Assembly: GCA_016795205.1 (NCBI GenBank)
Contig: JAEUHZ010000064.1
Location: 1-64,000, forward strand
Reading direction: 5' to 3'
Length of the DNA: 64,000 nucleotides
DNA from: Planctomycetota bacterium
GTDB taxonomy: Bacteria > Planctomycetota > UBA1135 > GCA-002686595
In this document: positions 61,301 through 64,000 of the stretch, piece by piece
Numbering within the stretch: position 1 is the stretch's first letter
Layout: each line of letters opens with the position of its first letter
Position numbers and translations under genes: made by a program
The notes under the pieces: generated by a model
Told to the model about the DNA's origin: nothing
Seen by the model: the letters and a program-made list of their open reading frames with translations, nothing else
Database searches by the model: none

Positions 61301-63002
61301 GGACGAGGTAGGGCGTCCCGGCCTGCGCGACGAAGGCCACCTTCGAGGTGTTCGGGGATACGCGGATGTCGTCGTTGGCGGTCACGCACACGAGTGCGCT
61401 ACAGCCGGCCGAGGCGTCGAAGACCCACAGCTTCGTGTTCGACGAGCTCAGGAGCGTGTCGAGCACGACCGTTTCGGTGACCGGGTGCGTCAGCGCGTAC
61501 CAGACCCCGTTCGTGTACGTGAAGTTCTGGGTTCCGGAGCCTGACGGCCCCGCGCAGGCCGGAGGCAGCGGCGATTCCGCCGTCGCGCCAGTGGTCGCAC
61601 CGCTGACGGTCCCAGGGATCGTGAGCGGGAACGCGGCGCTGCAGGCGTCGTTCACGGGCGTGACCGCCAACGTGAGGCTGAAGCTCCCGCCAGCACCCGC
61701 GCCGCTCGCGACCCGCACCAGGACGCTCTCGCCGCTCGCCAGCAGGCGGCTCACGCACGCTGCCGGCCCGCCGCAGGGCGCGCCGCCGCAATCGTCATTG
61801 CAGTCGAGCTCGGTGCCGCCACACGCGTCGTGGAGCGAGAGCACCGTGTCGCTCGCCGAGCCGCAGGTCGAGGCCGTGAGGTAGACCGGCCACGCGGCCG
61901 TGTAGCGGTACCAGACGTCCTTCGAGAGGCCCGCGCCCAGGTCGCAAGTTGCGACGCCATCGTGCGTGGCGAAGGCCGTCGAGCCCGTCACGGTCCCAGA
62001 CGAGAGCGGGATCGCCGCCGTGCACTCGTCGTTGGGTGGGGTCGCCGTGTTCGCCACGACCGTGAACTGATGCCACGTGACCGTGTACGGATTGCCCGCG
62101 GCGAGCTGGTTCGTGATCGGCGTCGTGCCGCTGGAGTCCGTGATCGAGAAATCGAAGTCCTGCGCGGCCGTGGAGCTGGAGTTGCGCACGAGGCCCCCCC
62201 CGAAGTCGAGCAGGGCTCCGCTGACGAAGCGATCGTCGCTGGTCGCCGTCTGGTTGCTCGCGGTGTTCGACGTGCCGACGGCGACGTAGTAGGTCCCCGG
62301 CGTGAACGTGCGCGTGATGCGCGACTGCAGGCTGGTCCCGGGGCTCTCGTCGTCGTTCAGGTACCCGGGGATCGGCACGAAGCTCGCGTCGTAGACGAAG
62401 ATCTCCGTGTCGACGCTGGTCTGTCCGACCGTGGAGATCGTGATCGGGCCCTCGAGGAACGTCGTCGCGATCGAGGTCGGGGTGACGACGTCCGTGCCGA
62501 GCGTGGCGACGTAGGCGGCGGTCGTGGTGCTCGTTCCGGTGATGCGCCAGTAGAGCTCCTCCTCGGCGCCGAACCCGTACCAGACGTTCATGCGCGGCGG
62601 CGTCGTGGCCGTGCTCGTGGTCTGGATCGTGGTGTCGCTGGTCGGGTTCGGTGTGCCACCGACACCCACCGTGCCGCTCTGCGTGAGTCCACGGACCGTG
62701 CCCGTGTGCCCCGCGGTTCCGCCCGTGGTGATCGTCAGGCGATGCCGGTAGATGCCCGGTGGGAGCGGCGCCGTGCGGACGCGGAACGTGTCGGCGGTCG
62801 TCGACAGCGCGCTGCCCGCGGTCGTCGCTGAGCCTGTCGTGGTTCCGGTCAGGAAGTCTCCCGCGACGAGGCCCAGCGCGGGCGTCGCCTCGGACTTCGT
62901 GCCGTTGGGTTCGGCTTCGGGAAAGCTGGTCTGAGCGTGGGCGGAAACGGCGAGGACGGCCAGGGTCGACAGACCGCTGGCGGCGAGGAGGCGAGGCAGC
63001 AT
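55380..63002 (-). CDS. Giant secreted multidomain protein (PPC-like, HYR, lamin-tail, TSP3 repeats, CPCGN module)
   Basis: 2540 residues, signal peptide ending VSAHAQ. Order: an N-terminal region starting EAEPNGTKSEATPALG, like pre-peptidase C-terminal domains; seven related modules starting NDxC/NDxA with DVWYxYT...DTVLSxH...CNDDCGG (near residues 322, 448, 589, 1097, 1431, 1563, 1705); one HYR domain (about 731-808); a lamin-tail domain (about 811-990, RDYVELFNPSASPIVLDGWS); five tandem HYR domains (about 1855-2257, DTTPPEITSCAPAQSAPAG); thrombospondin-3 Ca-binding repeats (about 2260-2390, DGDADGVGDACDNCP); and the CPCGN module to the end. It is Cys-rich and presumably disulfide- and calcium-stabilised outside the cell. 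No catalytic domain is recognised. A -10 box TACGTT lies about 90 bases upstream. Confidence 0.88.
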   Translation of the reverse strand: MLPRLLAASGLSTLAVLAVSAHAQTSFPEAEPNGTKSEATPALGLVAGDFLTGTTTGSATTAGSALSTTADTFRVRTAPLPPGIYRHRLTITTGGTAGHTGTVRGLTQSGTVGVGGTPNPTSDTTIQTTSTATTPPRMNVWYGFGAEEELYWRITGTSTTTAAYVATLGTDVVTPTSIATTFLEGPITISTVGQTSVDTEIFVYDASFVPIPGYLNDDESPGTSLQSRITRTFTPGTYYVAVGTSNTASNQTATSDDRFVSGALLDFGGGLVRNSSSTAAQDFDFSITDSSGTTPITNQLAAGNPYTVTWHQFTVVANTATPPNDECTAAIPLSSGTVTGSTAFATHDGVATCDLGAGLSKDVWYRYTAAWPVYLTASTCGSASDTVLSLHDACGGTELDCNDDCGGAPCGGPAACVSRLLASGESVLVRVASGAGAGGSFSLTLAVTPVNDACSAAFPLTIPGTVSGATTGATAESPLPPACAGPSGSGTQNFTYTNGVWYALTHPVTETVVLDTLLSSSNTKLWVFDASAGCSALVCVTANDDIRVSPNTSKVAFVAQAGTPYLVLVGPSSNATPVEFTLRASSAPTPANDDCSAAIPLAGLTGSLAGTTTGATASVSGSWPSCMPNYGYFDVWYAYTNTAACLQTLTVDTCGGYDSTVSFHSACQGPFSSNQIGGLCNDSGGSGCTPGARVSGFIDAGQTVYVRVGVGVGAAPGGDFTLRWTLADTTPPALQSCPQELVLDASYPAPAVLPDLRSLAQATDACGIATISQTPPPGTSLPLGDHAVTITFEDPSSNATDCHVLVTVRDPSAIIRISGLHASSQNYAPTMERDYVELFNPSASPIVLDGWSLQVQSGSTWLVHALTGTIAARSSFLVVCDGPLVSPGQALPLPAADDLAVLDLPEVGDVALALSTTPLPTNPTSSPLLVDWVSYGAAASDAPELRSGTSLWRRECGDRDGFYSGDEFFAFFFPSPRNAALGPVGGLSGAGTCFPQIAPQGGGTRLLLSPFACADAAARYGVVASVDLTPVGGAPGTPIRDDGTGGDDVAGDGIYTCVIPIDGATAVGPRHLRVDLVDGPLHGSLWMPLHVAAASTPANDDAAGAIEIAGPYGLGAQITGDFTGAHRESNAILRTPSAGIPFVGPTNTAMGGGTLISSVSPSDAMRRGLWYRVTGTGTTLRASTCPTAGDLDTVLLVLCGTADNLLVVAAADDAGPGCAGLAASVAWCTELGRTYYVWVAPWLGGASTDSFVLEISDLGAPCTTALPCPTCPASYPPAAYRELEPAFGPAMNAGCANQTLQPLELLPVDITTRTFLGQALHNHNIRSVDWLAFTSPTTGTFDFTLAAQFPVSVIVNQLASGSACPIATFLNAGPAGPCGPITASIPVEFGVRYVLQVSSVDFPTPGSSRVGGLLPGGSSSQYRIDYTVNGLPGNDLCFSPLTLRPGELTPAWTIGATPDGVFSSCGTVDGNDVWFAVAGIAGHDLNVSTCGAGIDTVVSIHEFCGNWEYACNDDCGGTPCGGPASCATARFDYDGQVLYIRVEDKGVPGLFEILAAIEPPAPPANDACQDALAITCPTTILGRTVGATFDGPLPTCLGPGGSEIDSSNEVVSAGVWYVVTPAVSGSLEVEVLPLDFYNPRVTVFRGACGSLVCTTANDNADILFNDGRARIGWAATGGETYRILVHAAPSESGNYQLALRCNPTPANDDCPSPQPLSGPSGSAAGTTLGATGAPSLLWSNQLASCAPLATHEDVWFAWTAPCAGTVTFATCGATDTVLSAHSACPTTSASNQRAPFGSSCNDQGGAACSPGSRITLVVQTGETLLLRVATSGFARMLDFPGGPFTLTWSLTDTVAPTLTSCAPPQSAPAGAGCLAAVPDFTSLVVASDDCGAISVTQVPAPGTLVGTPGTDVVLTVLDAAGNPATCITNFVVLDTTPPAITSCAPAQSAPAGAGCLAAVPDLTGLVVASDECGTVSVTQVPAPGTLVGAGTVEVVLTVTDTAGNPATCSTTFSVLDTTPPEITSCAPAQSAPAGAGCSAAVPDLTGLVVASDECGTVSVTQVPAPGTLVGAGTIEVVLTVTDAAGNPATCSTTFSVLDTTPPEITCPAPLALSAGPGCLAALPDLTSSVGVIDCGPVTLSQSPAAGTLLGLGGTIVTLTALDASGNSSACEVLVDVADVTPPEVTACATRLTIPADTRCQSELPDLRAGVAATDTCSSVTIEQNPPPGAILGLGATLVVLTITDEASNVATCSVWVTTASPDSDADGVVDCLDGCPADPLKTDPGACGCGVSEDDPDGDGVPSCIDNCDALANPTQDDGDADGVGDACDNCPAIPNADQADCDLDGLGDLCAIAAGAPDCNLNGIPDGCDVAGLASPDANANGIPDECEILGGTPFCFGESACPCGNDGPPGSGAGCVNSTGAGARLTGSGLTSLSADGLALDVVGLPPAGFATFFQASLAIDVPFGDGRRCANGTIVRLATKPHAGSSSYPALTEAPVSVRGQLVGPGVQNYQVWYRNPAGPCGTGWNLSNALSVIWIP
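56691..57428 (-). repeat. Three tandem 246-base HYR-encoding repeats
   Basis: Units begin near 56691, 56937 and 57183, each 246 bases (82 codons). The first two are almost identical at the DNA level over their whole length; the third is close but diverged. They encode consecutive HYR domains and keep frame. Edges are assigned from the shared GATCTCGGGCGGCGTCGTG start and are approximate. Confidence 0.85.
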
Positions 63003-63093
63003 GAAGCGAGTCTCCAGCCGCAGGAGCCACGGGAATGGTCCTGCGGGAGGGGGGGCAGGGAACGGGAATGGAGAGGGGAGGCTCTCTGCTCAG

Positions 63094-63099
63094 AACGTA
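63094..63099 (-). promoter_or_regulatory. -10 box TACGTT for the giant exoprotein gene
   Basis: Minus-strand CTACGTT gives a TAnnnT box about 92 bases before the ATG at 63002. No good -35 box at 17 bases. The leader would be about 85 bases, long for this window. Confidence 0.35.
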
Positions 63100-63323
63100 G
63101 CAGGGCTGCTCCCATCCGGGGAGGCCTCGCGTTCGAGACACTTCGTCGACGACATCGAACGAGCCGCCTGCCCAACGCGCCGCGAGCCGCGCGGCGCACG
63201 GGGCCGATCCGTGGAGGAGAGTCGCTCGCGGTGGCCGCGCGCGGAGTCGATGCGCAGCGACCCGCAACTCGACACGTCTCATTCCGAGGCGCGGGTCTGG
63301 TTTCGCGTTGCGGTGCGCTGGGT

Positions 63324-63329
63324 TACCGT
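63324..63329 (+). promoter_or_regulatory. -10 box TACCGT with leaderless spacing for the trkH-like gene
   Basis: TACCGT ends eight bases before the ATG at 63338. TTTCGC at 63301-63306 is 17 bases upstream as a weak -35 candidate. Confidence 0.45.
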
Positions 63330-63337
63330 CCGCGCCC

Positions 63338-64000
63338 ATGGAGCGCCGCACCGCCTGGCTCGCGTTCTTTCGGGCAGCGATCGGGGTGCTGACCGTGTTC
63401 GCGGTCGCGGGGCTCGTGGTCGAGTTCGGCGTGCCGCTCGAGCCCTGGGCGCGGGGCCTGATCCGCGGGGGACAGCTCGTGCTCGTCGGGCTCTTCGCAC
63501 TGCACGCGGCCCTGGCCCTGGCCTGGGCCCGGGATCGCCGCGCGCACCTGCGCCGTTCCTGGCTGGAGGTCGCGCTCCTGGTCCTGATCCTGGTCGACAT
63601 CGGGATCGGCCTGGCGCTGACGCGGCGTGGCCCCTTGGCGGGTGCCTGGTTCGTCGGCGTGCAGGTCTATCTGCTCGCGCGCCTCGTCCTCTCTGTGGCG
63701 CACGTCCAAGAGGCGCTCTCGCGCCGCGCGCTGCGGCCGGCGTTGTGGCTGTTCTCCCTCTACGTCGGCGCGGCCTTCGCGGGCGCGTGCTTGCTGCTCC
63801 TGCCGCTGGCGCGAGCCGCGGACACGACGCCATTCTCGTTCACGGACGCGTTCTTCACGGCGGCCAGCGCGGTCTCCGTCACCGGCCTGTCCGTGCGCGA
63901 TGTCGGCTCCGAGCTCTCCTTCCGCGGCCAGGTGCTGCTGCTCGCGCTGATCCAACTCGGCGGGCTGGGGCTCGTCATCCTGGCCTGCGCGGCGGGCTTC
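63338..64000 (+). CDS. TrkH/KtrB-type potassium transporter, 5' part, cut by the window edge
   Basis: 221 residues are present with no stop before the edge. Residues about 1-165 contain several hydrophobic helices (AAIGVLTVFAVAGLVV, LVLVGLFALHAALALAW, VALLVLILVDIGIGLAL, ALWLFSLYVGAAFAGACLLLLP). Then FSFTDAFFTAASAVSVTGLSV (about 168-188) is the first pore loop of TrkH/KtrB proteins, with the selectivity-filter Gly of VTGL, and GQVLLLALIQLGGLGLVIL is the next conserved segment. About 140 residues precede the usual first TM pair, an N-terminal extension compared with KtrB. It should import K+ together with a TrkA/KtrA regulator, not seen here. Confidence 0.85.
   Translation, partial: MERRTAWLAFFRAAIGVLTVFAVAGLVVEFGVPLEPWARGLIRGGQLVLVGLFALHAALALAWARDRRAHLRRSWLEVALLVLILVDIGIGLALTRRGPLAGAWFVGVQVYLLARLVLSVAHVQEALSRRALRPALWLFSLYVGAAFAGACLLLLPLARAADTTPFSFTDAFFTAASAVSVTGLSVRDVGSELSFRGQVLLLALIQLGGLGLVILACAAGF

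Larger units (their letters stand above)
63003..63337. other. Intergenic region between the giant gene and trkH-like gene
   Basis: 335 bases with no convincing gene. It holds the leader and -10 box of the giant gene (63094-63099, minus) and the -10 box of the transporter (63324-63329, plus). A short minus-strand open frame of about 60 codons exists but has no start signal or recognisable content. A GA-rich stretch at about 63041-63085 is the only compositional oddity. Confidence 0.6.

Noticed and set aside
63090-63275. A minus-strand frame of 61 codons in the gap before the trkH-like gene.
   Set aside because: No start signal, no hydrophobic or domain pattern, and it overlaps the promoter region of the giant gene.

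Overview
The window is a very GC-rich, tightly packed bacterial chromosome segment with no rRNA, phage, insertion sequence or CRISPR array. Three features point to Planctomycetota: secreted proteins that end in a cysteine-containing FCxGxG...CPCGN...GCxNS module, many lipoproteins and sulfatase/phosphodiesterase-type proteins, and giant secreted HYR/thrombospondin-3 proteins. This C-terminal module is typical of high-GC planctomycetes of the Saltatorellus/Engelhardtia/Rohdeia type. The assignment is from recalled family features, not from a search.

Layout. 1-5.9 kb: tRNA-Glu, an S9 peptidase lipoprotein, and a minus-strand operon of coiled-coil lipoprotein, secreted alpha-toroid protein, unknown secreted protein and XerC/D-type recombinase. 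5.9-14.6 kb: a coupled run of MFS transporter, pabB and pabC (folate p-aminobenzoate branch), then HEAT protein, membrane protein, lipoprotein, xseA and a glycosyltransferase. 14.6-20.9 kb: deoxyhypusine-synthase-like enzyme, RmlC-like epimerase, SGNH-like protein and two tandem CPCGN-module exoproteins. 21-26.2 kb: nadA, a beta-helix/PA14 lipoprotein and pruA. 26.3-31.3 kb: a second and third toroid protein, another coiled-coil lipoprotein, EboA and its TatD-type partner, mostly joined by 4-base stop/start overlaps. 31.4-39.5 kb: AP-superfamily (sulfatase and phosphodiesterase) proteins, MORN lipoprotein, M3-like peptidase, rhodanese. 39.6-49.6 kb: KptA-like protein with a long charged tail, Kdo/heptose-kinase-like protein, a 1186-residue Ser/Thr kinase-ATPase, cysS, a GNAT remnant, an EmrB-type MFS pump and a PilZ protein. 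49.7-55.2 kb: ssb, a MoaD-MoaE fusion, an MBL hydrolase, ETF-QO, leucyl aminopeptidase, tRNA-Leu and tRNA-Cys. 55.4-63 kb: one 2540-residue secreted protein. The right edge cuts a TrkH/KtrB-type potassium transporter.

Two things stand out. First, a recurring unit of coiled-coil lipoprotein plus secreted toroid protein occurs at two loci, and at one it is translationally coupled to an eboA-eboB pair; this is the best candidate here for an undescribed cell-envelope or metabolite-trafficking system. Second, at least ten genes have a TAnnnT -10 box only 6-9 bases before an ATG or GTG start, with no room for a ribosome binding site. This implies widespread leaderless transcription and fixes several starts (nadA, the kinase-ATPase and the toroid gene at 26336 all begin with GTG).
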